Positions 28,909 to 38,991 of a stretch of DNA of 64,000 nucleotides are shown here, piece by piece. How positions within the stretch are numbered: the stretch's first letter is position 1; each line of letters begins with the position of its first letter. The DNA comes from Bacteroidota bacterium (lineage in GTDB: Bacteria > Bacteroidota > Ignavibacteria > Ignavibacteriales > Ignavibacteriaceae), in the NCBI GenBank assembly GCA_021815405.1, contig JAKAGV010000010.1, forward strand, positions 153,014 through 217,013. The letters are read 5' to 3'. The translations under genes were made by a program, and so were the position numbers. The notes under the pieces were generated by a model. That model was not told the origin of the DNA and did not search any database. It saw nothing but the letters and a program-made list of their open reading frames with translations.

Positions 28909-31443
28909 ATGTCATTCATAAAGAAAAATTTAAGAAATTATTTATTCCCCTTTGGATTAATAATTACATTAGTTTTCATCTCAATAGAAATAAATGGATA
29001 TTTAAAACTGACAAGCGGATCGTCAGACGCAGACACCATTGCTAAAATAAAAAATATTTTAACTTATGGAATATTCGGTTCGATTGGGATGATCATACTT
29101 TTAGCAGTATACTTTCAAATTTCGTTTTACAAACCGATTAAATCTCTTTCAGAAAAATTGAAGTTGATATCTGAAAATGATTTTACATCAATTTCTACTG
29201 CACTAACCGAAATGGCTCAAGGAAATTTGACCACTAACATAAAGCTTGAGAGCGGTATAATTAAAACTTCGGTAAACGGTAAGGTTGGCGAGATGGCTAG
29301 CCGGCTAAATTCTATTATTGAAAGTCTGAATGACGCTAGTAAGGAATTCAACTCCGCCACAGATAAGCCCTGCCAAAGGCTGTTTTACGTTGGCGCTGAT
29401 TCTTATATAGAAGGGCGGACATGCGGCGAAGCGATGGGAAAATTATTAAACGGCAAAGGCAAAGTTGCTGTTGTTCTGGAAAACTTCGGCATTATTGCGC
29501 ATGAGCTTAGAAGAAAAGGTTTTCAAAATGCGTTAAGAGAAAAATTTCCCTCTGTTCAAATTATCGAATATGTTGAATCTTATTTGAATGAAACTAAAAG
29601 TTATAATGAAACAACAGGACTGCTGAAAAAGTATCCGGATCTTGACGGTATATATGTTACTCATGGTGGCAGTGTAGTTGGTAGGGCGGTTTATGATTCG
29701 GGAAAATCAGTTAAGGTAAAAGTTGTATGCCATGACCTTGCAGATGAAACAATGAATTTTGTAAGCAAAGGAGTCATCAATGCAACACTCTCGCAAGACG
29801 TGTTTGCACAGGGGCACGATCCGTTAATTCATCTATTCAATCATATTACAGCTAAATGGAATCCGGTTCAGCCGAGACTGCTAACAAATATTGAATTGGT
29901 TACGCCTGAAAATTATACAAAGTATTGGCAGGCTGGCAAAGGAATAATTGAATCATCGGAAACCGCAGCACGAAGACCTAAACCAATAAAAAAATCAACC
30001 CAGCAAATTAGAATTGCTGTACTTGGCAGAGAAGGAGATACTTTTTGGAAAGCGTTTAAATCCGGTGTAGATGCGGCGGCATCAGAATTACGTCCATTTA
30101 ATGCAATTGTTGATTGGATAATCCCTGAGGGATCGCATTCAAAAAATTCAATCGATATTACTGCAAAATACTACGGACCGGCTATTGAAAAATGCATTGA
30201 GCAAAAATACGATGCTGTAAGCACCGGCGTCTTCGATAAGCAGCTTATTCAATTTATTAACAAAGCGGTAGATAAAGGAATTGCTGTTGCTACTTTTAAC
30301 AGCGAACCGAGAAATCTTAGAGGTATATTTGCAACTATGATTAACCGGGCAAAGATGCTGCTTGGTTTAAGTCACAAGCTTGCAGAGCTTGCACAAATGT
30401 CGGTGGATGCTTCGAACTATAATTCCAGCGCAGTTGAGCAAATGGTAAAAAGCTTGAACGAGGAAGCTTCATCTGTAGAAACTGCAAGCACTAACATGAC
30501 TCAGATAGCTTCATCAATTGAAAATATTGCCAGGGATTCTCAAGAGCAGAAGAAAGCCGCAGAAAGAGTTTCTTCCTCTGCAGAGGACATTTCCCGTGCA
30601 GTTAAATCTGCAAACCATAACGCCAGCAATGTTGTTAATGCATCATCAGATTCAATAAACATTGCTAAACTTGGAGCTCAAACAGTTAAGCAGAATCTTG
30701 AGCAGATGAAAAAGATTGATGAGACTGTCGGTCGTTTCGCTTCACAAATTGAAGAGATGTCAAAACAGTCTGAACAAATTGAAGAGATAATTGAAACGAT
30801 TGAAGAGATAGCCGAGCAGACAAATCTTTTAGCACTGAATGCAGCCATTGAAGCAGCCAGAGCAGGCGAGCACGGGAAAGGCTTTGCTGTTGTTGCAGAC
30901 GAAGTTCGAAGCCTGGCTGAGCGTTCAGCAAATGCGACAAAACAAACATCAACCTTGATAAATAAAGTTCAGAAAGATATTTCAGAAGCAGGCGGTTCAA
31001 TAAAATTAATTGTTGAAAAGGTAAAAGCTGGAACTGAGACAGCTAATAAGTCCGGAGAAGTAATTGATAAATTGTTATCTTCATCGCAGAATGTAAGTCA
31101 GCAAATAAATGAAATGGCGCTTGCAAATAATGAGATTGCAAGCGTTATGTCCGGCTTACTTGAATCAATCGAAAAGATTTCTTCCGTAATTGAACAGAAT
31201 ATGAGCGCTACAGAGCAGTTGAGTTCAGGAGTTGTTCAAACGGTTGAGATGATTAATAACGTTGCGGTAATCAGCCGTCAGAATGCTGCAACCATAAACG
31301 ATATTTCAGAAAAGACGGAAAAGGCAAATGATGATGCGAAAGAAGTTGATCTGGTTGCCGCTGGTCTTGCGGAAATGGCTGATGAGCTTCAGGCAGCTAC
31401 AGCGCAGTTTAAGATTGAATCCGACGATTACAAACTCAATTGA
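28909..31443 (+). CDS. Methyl-accepting chemotaxis protein with an internal, apparently permuted periplasmic-binding-protein fold
   Basis: The 844-residue protein has two N-terminal membrane helices (about 11-30 and 49-71) with only about 18 residues between them, then a HAMP-like segment (about 74-150). Residues 154-345 look like the C-terminal lobe of a ribose-binding/LacI-type sugar-binding protein ([19 protein letters not shown], then [11 protein letters not shown]). Residues 366-468 look like the N-terminal lobe ([20 protein letters not shown], then [12 protein letters not shown]). The lobes are in reversed order and lie on the cytoplasmic side, since no further membrane helix follows. 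The standard MCP signalling coiled coil fills about 480-844, with its tip at [20 protein letters not shown] (near 635-654). No che gene is nearby. Confidence 0.88.
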   Translation: MSFIKKNLRNYLFPFGLIITLVFISIEINGYLKLTSGSSDADTIAKIKNILTYGIFGSIGMIILLAVYFQISFYKPIKSLSEKLKLISENDFTSISTALTEMAQGNLTTNIKLESGIIKTSVNGKVGEMASRLNSIIESLNDASKEFNSATDKPCQRLFYVGADSYIEGRTCGEAMGKLLNGKGKVAVVLENFGIIAHELRRKGFQNALREKFPSVQIIEYVESYLNETKSYNETTGLLKKYPDLDGIYVTHGGSVVGRAVYDSGKSVKVKVVCHDLADETMNFVSKGVINATLSQDVFAQGHDPLIHLFNHITAKWNPVQPRLLTNIELVTPENYTKYWQAGKGIIESSETAARRPKPIKKSTQQIRIAVLGREGDTFWKAFKSGVDAAASELRPFNAIVDWIIPEGSHSKNSIDITAKYYGPAIEKCIEQKYDAVSTGVFDKQLIQFINKAVDKGIAVATFNSEPRNLRGIFATMINRAKMLLGLSHKLAELAQMSVDASNYNSSAVEQMVKSLNEEASSVETASTNMTQIASSIENIARDSQEQKKAAERVSSSAEDISRAVKSANHNASNVVNASSDSINIAKLGAQTVKQNLEQMKKIDETVGRFASQIEEMSKQSEQIEEIIETIEEIAEQTNLLALNAAIEAARAGEHGKGFAVVADEVRSLAERSANATKQTSTLINKVQKDISEAGGSIKLIVEKVKAGTETANKSGEVIDKLLSSSQNVSQQINEMALANNEIASVMSGLLESIEKISSVIEQNMSATEQLSSGVVQTVEMINNVAVISRQNAATINDISEKTEKANDDAKEVDLVAAGLAEMADELQAATAQFKIESDDYKLN

Positions 31444-31460
31444 TAATCATCAAATTTTTC

Positions 31461-31489
31461 TTGACTTAGTTTAATATTCAAAATAAATT
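31461..31489 (+). promoter_or_regulatory. Possible sigma-70-like promoter for the M16 protease gene
   Basis: TTGACT (31461-31466) and TAAATT (31484-31489) are 17 bases apart, in the gap between the MCP gene and the M16 protease. The start codon is 66 bases beyond, preceded by an AGAGGG Shine-Dalgarno sequence. This is a match by eye in AT-rich DNA, so it is weak evidence. Confidence 0.3.
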
Positions 31490-31554
31490 AGAAGTGGGAA
31501 TAGAGGGCAGCTACTCCGTTAAATAATTTTTAAACAAAAGTTAAGAGGGATCGT

Positions 31555-34311
31555 ATGAAAGCATTTTGTTTTTTTATTTTTCTTTTCAGTGCTGCGTTAC
31601 TGTTCACTGCAAATTCTACCGCGCAGGAGAAATCCAAATCTCCAATCGATGATATCAATATCCAGTTTCAGAAGTTTGTTCTGGATAATGGTCTGACTGT
31701 TATAATTCACGAAGATCATAAAGCACCGGTAGCCGCTGTTAATATTTGGTATCATGTCGGTTCGAAAAATGAGAAACCCGGTAAAACGGGTTTTGCACAT
31801 CTTTTTGAACATCTTATGTTCACTGGAAGTGAAAATTTTAAAGACAACTATTTCCAGGCAATGGAAAGAATCGGTGCTACCGATTTGAACGGCACTACCA
31901 ACAGCGACCGAACAAATTATTTTGAAAATGTTCCCATCTCGGCACTTGATATTGCTCTTTGGATGGAATCAGATAGAATGGGGCATTTACTCGGCTCAGT
32001 CGACCAAGCCCGCCTCGACCAGCAGCGTGGCGTTGTTCAAAATGAAAAGAGACAGTATGAAGATCAGCCGTACGGCAAGACCGACGAGCTAATTACAAAA
32101 AGTACTTATCCCGCCGGACATCCTTACGCAACAACTGTTATCGGATCAATGGAAGATTTAAATGCCGCTTCACTTGATGATGTTAAAGAATGGTTCAAAA
32201 CTTATTACGGACCTTCAAACGTAGTACTTGTGGTTGCCGGAGATGTCAATACTCAAGATGCGCTTGAGAAGGTGAAAAAATATTTCGGAGATATTCCGGC
32301 TGGTCCGCCGACTGCAAAACAAAAAACATGGATAGCACAAAGATCAGGCAGCCAGCTTCAAGTTATACAAGATCGCGTACCGCAGCCCAGGATATTCAAA
32401 GTTTGGAATGTACCTGAATGGGGCTCAAATGAAGCCACTCAGCTTGATTTGCTGACTTCCATTCTAACTTCCGGAAAAACTTCCCGCTTGTATAAAAGAT
32501 TTGTTTATGATGAGCAGGTTGCAACCGGAATTTATTCTTATATAGATGATAAAGAGGTCGGCGGACAGTTTTATATTGATGCTTTGCTTAAACCTGGACA
32601 GGATGTAAATAAAATCAGCAAAGAGATTGACGAAGAAGTTGCAAAAATTTTGCAGACTGGTCTCACCAAGAAAGAACTTGAGAAAGCAAAGACCGAATAT
32701 TCTGCAAACTTCATTCGCGGCATTGAACGCATCGGCGGTTTCGGAGGCAAGTCTGATATTCTCGCAAGAAGCATGACTTTCAAAGGAAGTCCGGACTATT
32801 ACAAAGTTGTTCTTTCGCAAGTGAAAGATGCAACTATAGAAGATATTCAGAATACCGCAAAGAAGTGGTTGTCCGACGGTGTTTATGAGCTTGATGTTCT
32901 TCCATTTGCGACTTATTCGGTAACCGGAAAAGATGCAGACAGAACTCATATGCCCGAAGAAGGAACAGCGCCTGAAGTTAAGTTTCCCGCCATCCAGCAA
33001 TTTCAGCTCTCAAACGGATTAAAGGTATTGTTAGCTGAACGTCATTCGATACCGGTTGTAAATTGCCGTCTTATTGTTGACGCCGGTTATGCGGCTGATC
33101 AGAATGCTATTCCAGGAACAGCAATGCTTGCAATGGGAATGATTGATGAAGGGACTAAAAACAGAACAGCTTTACAGATAAGCGATGATCTTAACAGCTT
33201 AGGTGCAAGGCTCGGTGCTTATTCTAGTCTTGATAATTCAATCTTCTCTTTGTCTGCTCTAAAATCAAATCTTGATGCTTCATTAAATATTTTCAGCGAT
33301 GTAATATTAAATCCAATTTTCCCTGAAGAAGATCTTTCAAGATTGAAGAAAGAACAGATTGTCAACATCCAGCAGGAAAAGGCTAATCCTGTTTCGATGG
33401 CAATTAGGGTTTTGCCGGGATTGCTTTACGGCAACAAACATGCTTACGGGAATCCACTTACCGGTTCGGGTTTCGAAAGCACCGTTGAAAAAATTTCTCG
33501 TAATGATCTGGTTAAGTTCTATAACGATTGGTTCAAGCCGAATAATGCAACGTTGATAATAGTCGGCGACATTACCGAAAATGAAATCAAACCTAAACTA
33601 GAAAAATTATTTAAAGATTGGAAACCCGGCGAAGTTTCTAAAAAGGAAATAGGCGAGGTTCAGCAAAGTAATAAGCCGCGGGTTTATATTTTAGATAAGC
33701 CCGGCTCAACTCAATCAGTAGTTATTGCTGGAGATCTTGCAGTTCCTAAAAACAATCCCGACGAAGTTGCAATTCAAACTATGAATGACGCACTCGGCGG
33801 AACGTTTACTTCAAGAATTAATATGAACATTCGCGAAGCTAAGCATTGGTCTTACGGTGCACGTTCAGTAATTATTGATGCAAGAGGACAGAGGACATTA
33901 GTTGCCTACGCTCCCGTTCAGGCTGATAAAACAAAAGAAACTATGATTGAAATTAACAAAGAACTTACGGACGTTACTTCCACAAGACCAATCAGCAGCG
34001 AAGAGTTCTTAAAGAATAAAAAGAATACGATATTGAGTCTTCCCGGTCAATGGGAAACTATCAACTCGGTTATTGGTTCGATTTCTAACATAGTTGAATA
34101 TGGATTGCCGATGGATTATTATCAAAAATATTCTTCAATGGTGCAGAACCTGACACTTGATCAAGTTGATAAATCAGCTTCAGAAGTTGTTTATCCGAAT
34201 AGTTTGGTTTGGGTTATTGTCGGTGATCGCTCCAAGATTGAAAATGAAGTAAGATCGCTCAACTACGGCGAGTTAAAATTTCTTGATGGTGACGGAAACG
34301 TAGTGGAATAA
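31555..34311 (+). CDS. Secreted M16 family zinc peptidase, two-domain form
   Basis: The 918-residue protein starts with a signal peptide (about 1-24, ending NSTAQ). The first M16 half holds the inverted zinc motif HLFEH (His82, Glu85, His86) and the distal glutamate in VQNEKRQYEDQPYG. The second half (from about 475) has the fold but lacks the zinc motif (MLAMGMIDEGTKN in its place), as in pitrilysin-like and processing-peptidase alpha-like halves. It is probably periplasmic and degrades peptides. It stands alone, ending at a strong bidirectional terminator. Confidence 0.95.
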   Translation: MKAFCFFIFLFSAALLFTANSTAQEKSKSPIDDINIQFQKFVLDNGLTVIIHEDHKAPVAAVNIWYHVGSKNEKPGKTGFAHLFEHLMFTGSENFKDNYFQAMERIGATDLNGTTNSDRTNYFENVPISALDIALWMESDRMGHLLGSVDQARLDQQRGVVQNEKRQYEDQPYGKTDELITKSTYPAGHPYATTVIGSMEDLNAASLDDVKEWFKTYYGPSNVVLVVAGDVNTQDALEKVKKYFGDIPAGPPTAKQKTWIAQRSGSQLQVIQDRVPQPRIFKVWNVPEWGSNEATQLDLLTSILTSGKTSRLYKRFVYDEQVATGIYSYIDDKEVGGQFYIDALLKPGQDVNKISKEIDEEVAKILQTGLTKKELEKAKTEYSANFIRGIERIGGFGGKSDILARSMTFKGSPDYYKVVLSQVKDATIEDIQNTAKKWLSDGVYELDVLPFATYSVTGKDADRTHMPEEGTAPEVKFPAIQQFQLSNGLKVLLAERHSIPVVNCRLIVDAGYAADQNAIPGTAMLAMGMIDEGTKNRTALQISDDLNSLGARLGAYSSLDNSIFSLSALKSNLDASLNIFSDVILNPIFPEEDLSRLKKEQIVNIQQEKANPVSMAIRVLPGLLYGNKHAYGNPLTGSGFESTVEKISRNDLVKFYNDWFKPNNATLIIVGDITENEIKPKLEKLFKDWKPGEVSKKEIGEVQQSNKPRVYILDKPGSTQSVVIAGDLAVPKNNPDEVAIQTMNDALGGTFTSRINMNIREAKHWSYGARSVIIDARGQRTLVAYAPVQADKTKETMIEINKELTDVTSTRPISSEEFLKNKKNTILSLPGQWETINSVIGSISNIVEYGLPMDYYQKYSSMVQNLTLDQVDKSASEVVYPNSLVWVIVGDRSKIENEVRSLNYGELKFLDGDGNVVE

Positions 34312-34339
34312 TCTTTTAAATTATATTCATAAAAAAGAA

Positions 34340-34364
34340 GGGCGGCTTAAACACCGCCCTTTTT
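34340..34364. terminator. Bidirectional rho-independent terminator
   Basis: GGGCGG (34340-34345) pairs with CCGCCC (34354-34359), with TTTTT on the right and an A-rich run (AAAAAAGAA) on the left. It serves the plus-strand M16 gene and the convergent minus-strand trpB2 gene. Confidence 0.85.
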
Positions 34365-34389
34365 ATCTCGATTTAGTTTTCGCTTAGGT

Positions 34390-35757
34390 TCATGCGATTG
34401 TCGGTGTATCAAGTTTTTTTAAATCCGCATGCAGTTCTTCTTCTGTTAAGTGATGCTCAACGAGCTTACCGGCGAAGTATGCATCGTAAGCGCTCATGTC
34501 AAAGTAACCGTGCCCGCTTAAGTTGAACAAAATTGTTTTTGATTTGCCTTCTTCCTTTGCAATCAAAGCTTCTTTTACCGCACATGCAATTGCATGGTTG
34601 GATTCAGGCGCAGGAATAATTCCTTCGCTTCGTGCAAACTTTACACCAGCATCAAAGCATTCTAGTTGATGAAAAGCTTGAGCTTCGATCAATTTATCTT
34701 TTAGTAATTGGCTGACGATTGCGCCTGCGCCGTGATAACGCAGTCCGCCTGCATGAATAGGCGCCGGAACGAATGTATGACCGAGAGTGTACATCGGGAT
34801 TAAAGGAGTTAAACCGACTGTATCACCGAAGTCGTAACGAAATTCTCCTTTTGTAAGTTTGGGGCAGGATGAAGGTTCTGCGGCAATGCATCTTACTTTT
34901 TTACCTTCGCGGAAATTCAATCCGAGAAAAGGGAAAGCAATACCGCCGAAGTTAGAGCCCCCGCCGAAACAGCCGATAACAATATCGGGAAAATCATTTG
35001 CCATTTCCATCTGCTTAATTGCTTCTTGTCCGATAACAGTCTGATGCATAAGAACATGATTAAGCACGCTTCCGAGTGAGTATTTAGTTCCGCCGTCAGA
35101 TGCTGCTCTTTCAACGGCTTCAGAAATTGCTATACCAAGACTTCCGGGTGAATCGGGATTTTCTGATAAAACTTTTTTCCCTGATTCGGTTAAGTTAGTT
35201 GGCGATGAAAATACTTTTGCGCCCCATGTATTCATCATGGATTTTCTATATGGCTTCTGGTCAAAACTTACTCTTACCATGTAAACTTCGAGTTCAATTC
35301 CGAAAATGTTGCATGCAAAGCTTAACGCGCTTCCCCACTGACCGGCACCGGTTTCTGTTGTTAATTTTTTTGTTCCTTCCTGTTTATTGTAATATGCTTG
35401 CGCCACTGCGGTATTTGGTTTGTGCGAACCGGCAGGGCTTACACCTTCGTACTTATAATAAATTTTTGCAGGCGTGTCCAGCAGCTTCTCAAGATTCTTT
35501 GCTCTGAAGAGCGGGCTAGGTCGCCACATTTTATATACTTCTCTTACTTCTTCCGGAATTTCTATCCATCGTTCCTGAGAGACTTCCTGTTTAATAAGTT
35601 CCATTGGGAATAGCGGAGCTAATGCTTCAGGTCCAATCGGCTGCTTTGTCCCCGGATGAAGCGGCGGCAAAGTCGGGTTCGGCATATCAGCCTGGATGTT
35701 GTACCAATGTTCCGGGATTTCTTTTTCCGGCAATATAATTTTTTTTGTCTTTTCCAT
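34390..35757 (-). CDS. trpB2: Tryptophan synthase beta chain 2 (TrpB2)
   Basis: This PLP enzyme condenses serine with indole. The 455-residue protein belongs to the TrpB2 class: it has an N-terminal extension ([20 protein letters not shown]) and the PLP lysine in [16 protein letters not shown], followed by [13 protein letters not shown] and [15 protein letters not shown] chose the ATG at 35757 because AAAGGA lies about 11 bases before it and the family starts here; an upstream in-frame ATG at 35919 adds 54 unlike residues. No trpA or other trp gene is near; stand-alone TrpB2 often salvages indole. Confidence 0.94.
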   Translation of the reverse strand: MEKTKKIILPEKEIPEHWYNIQADMPNPTLPPLHPGTKQPIGPEALAPLFPMELIKQEVSQERWIEIPEEVREVYKMWRPSPLFRAKNLEKLLDTPAKIYYKYEGVSPAGSHKPNTAVAQAYYNKQEGTKKLTTETGAGQWGSALSFACNIFGIELEVYMVRVSFDQKPYRKSMMNTWGAKVFSSPTNLTESGKKVLSENPDSPGSLGIAISEAVERAASDGGTKYSLGSVLNHVLMHQTVIGQEAIKQMEMANDFPDIVIGCFGGGSNFGGIAFPFLGLNFREGKKVRCIAAEPSSCPKLTKGEFRYDFGDTVGLTPLIPMYTLGHTFVPAPIHAGGLRYHGAGAIVSQLLKDKLIEAQAFHQLECFDAGVKFARSEGIIPAPESNHAIACAVKEALIAKEEGKSKTILFNLSGHGYFDMSAYDAYFAGKLVEHHLTEEELHADLKKLDTPTIA

Positions 35758-36009
35758 AAAATTATTTTCCTTTGAAGTAAGAATGTTAAAAATAAATTTA
35801 GAATTAAAATTTTTTAAATTGTCAAATAACCGAAGAATTTTCGGCAAAAATATTATTCGCAAAACCGGAATCAGATGTTTGCTGAAGCGGCAGGCTGTTT
35901 GTTGTTTAACGAGTTCCACTTTATTTTGTAAAGGCTGGAACGTAAATCATAAAAGCTGAGCCAAATATATTTTAAATAGGAAGAACATTCAAGAATATAA
36001 ATAGTAATA

Positions 36010-36133
36010 ACTGAAGTTACGCAAAATGGAAGAAATGGTTAATTTGTCATTCTAAACTAGCTTCGGAATCTTTATTTTTAAGCTGTTTTTAGATGCTGAA
36101 ACAAGTTCAGCATGACAATTGCGTAACTTCAGT
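36010..36133. repeat. MITE-like inverted-repeat element, copy A1
   Basis: This 124-bp element has perfect 15-bp terminal inverted repeats, ACTGAAGTTACGCAA and TTGCGTAACTTCAGT. An inner imperfect palindrome is built around TTGTCATTCTAAAC and TGAAACAAGTTCAGCATGACAA. A second copy is at 50662-50785. No coding capacity. The rest of the trpB2-to-36334 gap shows nothing more that I can name. Confidence 0.8.
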
Positions 36134-36333
36134 ATTAAGTGAAAAGTTAATAGAAAAAGGTTAGACCCAAGATCGTATTACGTTTAGAAATCATTTAGAA
36201 AATATACTCCCGAATTTCTATTGATATTCTTAATCACGAAGAAAAAGTTTTGTAATGTAAGTCAATACATTTAATCCATGCAATGACAATTTTTACTTAC
36301 TAATACATTTAATCTAATTTACTAATATAGAGG

Positions 36334-36651
36334 ATGAATATGTGGCAGGGATGGATTGCTTTGTTGGATGGAATTTGGCTTACAATTTGCGCATTTATCT
36401 GGCAGGCGCAAACAAATTTGAATCTTTTAATTGCTGGTATAGTACTGACAATTTTAGGTTTTTGGGCAAATAAAAGTCTGGCAGGTATAATACTTGGCTT
36501 TCTCGGAATCTTCCTTATCGGTTCTGGATGCACACACTACCTTGTGCTCTCCGTAAATTTTTTGTTATGTGGATTAACGATATTGCCGATTGCGTTAATA
36601 TGTGCAACTTACAACATTAGAGAAAAGCTTCTATCAAGCCCTCAGCAATAA
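36334..36651 (+). CDS. Small four-helix membrane protein, SPW-repeat-like
   Basis: The 105-residue protein is almost wholly hydrophobic, with about four membrane segments. It opens MWQGWIALLDGIWL and repeats a W-xx-G pattern (IAGIVLTILGFWANKSLAGI), which resembles the SPW repeat family of small membrane proteins. Function is unknown. It is 74 bases upstream of a cupredoxin lipoprotein gene in the same direction; a shared transcript is possible. Confidence 0.7.
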   Translation: MNMWQGWIALLDGIWLTICAFIWQAQTNLNLLIAGIVLTILGFWANKSLAGIILGFLGIFLIGSGCTHYLVLSVNFLLCGLTILPIALICATYNIREKLLSSPQQ

Positions 36652-36725
36652 AACATTTTTGATACTGAATTTGATATTCACTTTTTGATAAGATCGTTTT
36701 TTAAAAAATATTTGAAGGTTAGAAT

Positions 36726-37124
36726 ATGAAAACATCAGATAATATAAAGCGAAAGTTTTTTATTTCAAGCTTAGCTGTTATTGTTGTACTCGGTGTTTTC
36801 TATGGCTGTAGTAAAAGCAGCAATTCAAATCCTACAGCCCCTTCATCAAATTCGCCGGGAGCTAATCAGGTATTGATGCAAAACTCCAGCTTTGTACCAT
36901 CGAGCATTACGGTTTCGCCGGGGACAAAAGTTACATGGATAAATAAAGACAGTTATGCCCACACTGTAACAAGCGGAACGCCCGGAAACCCTACAGGATT
37001 ATTCGACAGCGGAAACATTAACTCCGGCGGTACTTTCAGCTATACATTTGACAGCACCGGTACTTTTCAATATTACTGCAAAATTCACCCGGACATAATG
37101 CAGGGGACTGTGACTGTTAAATGA
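36726..37124 (+). CDS. Cupredoxin (plastocyanin-like) lipoprotein
   Basis: The 132-residue protein has a lipoprotein signal peptide ending at a lipobox (VFYGC, Cys28), a Ser/Asn/Pro-rich linker, and a blue-copper domain of about 85 residues. Type 1 copper ligands can be read: the His of SYAHTVTSG, then Cys, His and Met in YYCKIHPDIMQG. It is probably an outer-periplasmic electron carrier anchored in a membrane. An AAGG site precedes the ATG. The next gene downstream is a Rieske-containing reductase 164 bases away. Confidence 0.93.
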   Translation: MKTSDNIKRKFFISSLAVIVVLGVFYGCSKSSNSNPTAPSSNSPGANQVLMQNSSFVPSSITVSPGTKVTWINKDSYAHTVTSGTPGNPTGLFDSGNINSGGTFSYTFDSTGTFQYYCKIHPDIMQGTVTVK

Positions 37125-37288
37125 CTTTTATCAATCCGTTTTTTTGCTATTTTCTATTTAAGAAAAAAATTCCTTAGTATTACACTAAGCATTCATTAAA
37201 AAACTTCAGCCAAAAGGTTACAAAGAAATTTTTAATTGATTCTCTAATTTAGTGTCTCAGCGGCAATTCAAAATAAACATAAGTCTAA

Positions 37289-38869
37289 ATGAGCAAGAAA
37301 GAATTTACTGCTTTACAAATTCATGATCTAAAAAACGGCGAGATGAAATCTGTTAGTCTTGACGGCAATGAAATTTTGCTTTGTAAAATAGACGATGGGT
37401 TTTATGCTTTAAGCGCGCACTGTACTCATTACGGGGCGCCGCTTGCAGACGGATTTTTAAATGGCGATAGAATTATATGTCCATGGCACCACGCATGTTT
37501 TAATGCCAGAACAGGTGCAAGACTTGAACCTCCGGCAAATGATTCTCTTCAAAAATATGATACTAAGATAGACGGGCAGAATGTTATTGTATTGCTGCCC
37601 GAAAAAATCGATGGCGGAGTGCCGCCGCAGATTCCGGAATATAAAAAAGCAGATAATAGAAAATTCGTTATTATCGGCGGAGGCGCTGCCGGATATTCTG
37701 CTGCACAAACTCTGCGTGAAGATGGATTTGCAGGCGAAATTATTCTAATCTCTAAAGAAGAACATGCACCTTATGACAGACCAAATGTAAGCAAAGATTA
37801 TTTAGCAGGAGATGCAGAAGAATCATGGATGCCTCTGCGCGGAGAAAATTTTTATAAAGACTTCCGCATAAACTTGATGCTGAATAAAACTGTTACCGGT
37901 GTTGATCCCGAAGAAAAAAAAGTAAAATTTACCGGCGGTGAAAATATTTCTTTCGATAAACTTTTAATTGCTACAGGAGGCGAGCCGAGAAAGCTTGGAA
38001 TTCCGGGTGAGAATTTAAAAAATGTTTTTACACTGCGCAGCTTTGAAGATTCTAATAGAATAATAAAAGCCTCTGCAGGTGCTAAGAAAGCTGTAATTAT
38101 CGGCGCAAGCTTTATAGGAATGGAAACAGCTTACAGCCTGCGCAAACGTGGTCTTGATGTTCTTGTCATCTCCGCGGAAATGATTCCCTTCGAAAAAGTT
38201 TTCGGCAAGGAAATCGGCAGCCTGTTCAAAAGCCTGCATGAAGAGAACGGTGTTATATTCAGGCTTAGCTTTTCTTTATCCGAATTTGTGGGTAAGGAAA
38301 AAGTTGAGGCGGTGCTTCTTCAAAACGGCGAAAGGTTTGATGCAGATATTGTGGTGCTTGGTGTTGGAGTAAAGCCTGCAACAAGCTTTCTTAAAAACTT
38401 TGATCTTCTTCCCGATGGCAGCTTAAAAGTTGACGATTACTTTAGAGTAACCGGCGATATTTTTGCGGCAGGAGATATTGCAACATACACAGACTGGCGC
38501 ACTGGCGATAACATGCGCATCGAACATTGGCGCACTGCAGAGCAGCAGGGAATTATTGCCGCTCATAATATGATGGAATTAAATATTCCGAATAGAACCG
38601 TTCCCTTCTTCTGGACATCGCAGGTTGGTTTGAGCTTTAATTACGTTGGTCATGTAAGCGAGTGGCAGGAAATTATTTTCAAAGGAGATATATCTTCAAA
38701 AGAATTTATCGCATTCTATGTAAAGAACGATAAAGTATATGCCGCCGCAGGAAACTTCCGCGACAAAGAAATGGCAGCAATTGAAGAGCTGATGAGATTG
38801 GATAAAATGCCTTCGCCGGAAGAATTGAAGTACAAATCAATTGATCTTGCCGGACTGCTTTCCAAATAA
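37289..38869 (+). CDS. Rieske-domain FAD/NAD(P)H oxidoreductase
   Basis: The 526-residue fusion starts with a Rieske [2Fe-2S] domain (about 1-105; ligands Cys45, His47, Cys64 and His67 in CTHYGAP and CPWHHACF), followed by a ferredoxin-reductase-type flavoprotein. The latter has FAD motif VIIGGGAAGYSAAQ (near 130), NAD(P) motif AVIIGASFIGMETAY (near 270), and a late VFAAGDIATY-type FAD motif. This is the AIFM3/Nfrl-like architecture, in which a reductase is fused to its own Rieske donor. It is cytoplasmic, with no signal peptide. The electron acceptor is unknown. Confidence 0.92.
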   Translation: MSKKEFTALQIHDLKNGEMKSVSLDGNEILLCKIDDGFYALSAHCTHYGAPLADGFLNGDRIICPWHHACFNARTGARLEPPANDSLQKYDTKIDGQNVIVLLPEKIDGGVPPQIPEYKKADNRKFVIIGGGAAGYSAAQTLREDGFAGEIILISKEEHAPYDRPNVSKDYLAGDAEESWMPLRGENFYKDFRINLMLNKTVTGVDPEEKKVKFTGGENISFDKLLIATGGEPRKLGIPGENLKNVFTLRSFEDSNRIIKASAGAKKAVIIGASFIGMETAYSLRKRGLDVLVISAEMIPFEKVFGKEIGSLFKSLHEENGVIFRLSFSLSEFVGKEKVEAVLLQNGERFDADIVVLGVGVKPATSFLKNFDLLPDGSLKVDDYFRVTGDIFAAGDIATYTDWRTGDNMRIEHWRTAEQQGIIAAHNMMELNIPNRTVPFFWTSQVGLSFNYVGHVSEWQEIIFKGDISSKEFIAFYVKNDKVYAAAGNFRDKEMAAIEELMRLDKMPSPEELKYKSIDLAGLLSK

Positions 38870-38881
38870 ACAGAACATATA

Positions 38882-38955
38882 TTCTTCGACAGTTGACCCC
38901 CTTGTTCTTCGACAGTTCAACTGTCGAAGAGAATTCTATCCGGGAGTTTAACTCC
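38882..38955. repeat. Cluster of direct and palindromic short repeats
   Basis: TTCTTCGACAGTT occurs twice (38882-38894 and 38905-38917). The second copy is the left arm of a 25-base palindrome, TCTTCGACAGTT-C-AACTGTCGAAGA (38906-38930). A further palindrome GGAGTT-T-AACTCC lies at 38943-38955. The arms differ but both have GTT and AAC at the centre, a shape shared by the palindromes at 40615 and 40702. The first hairpin could end the reductase transcript, but it has no T-run. Confidence 0.6.
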
Positions 38956-38991
38956 TAGACAACGTATTTAGGGGCTGCAGTAGACTACAAA

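Noticed and set aside
28909..31443. Frameshift or assembly error as the cause of the reversed lobes in the MCP
   Set aside because: The frame is open throughout 844 codons, both lobes are full length and the linkers look natural; an assembly error would not keep one frame easily.
34390..35919. Longer trpB2 start at 35919
   Set aside because: The extra 54 residues are Lys/Phe/Ile-rich and unlike the family, and the ATG at 35757 has a good AAAGGA site.
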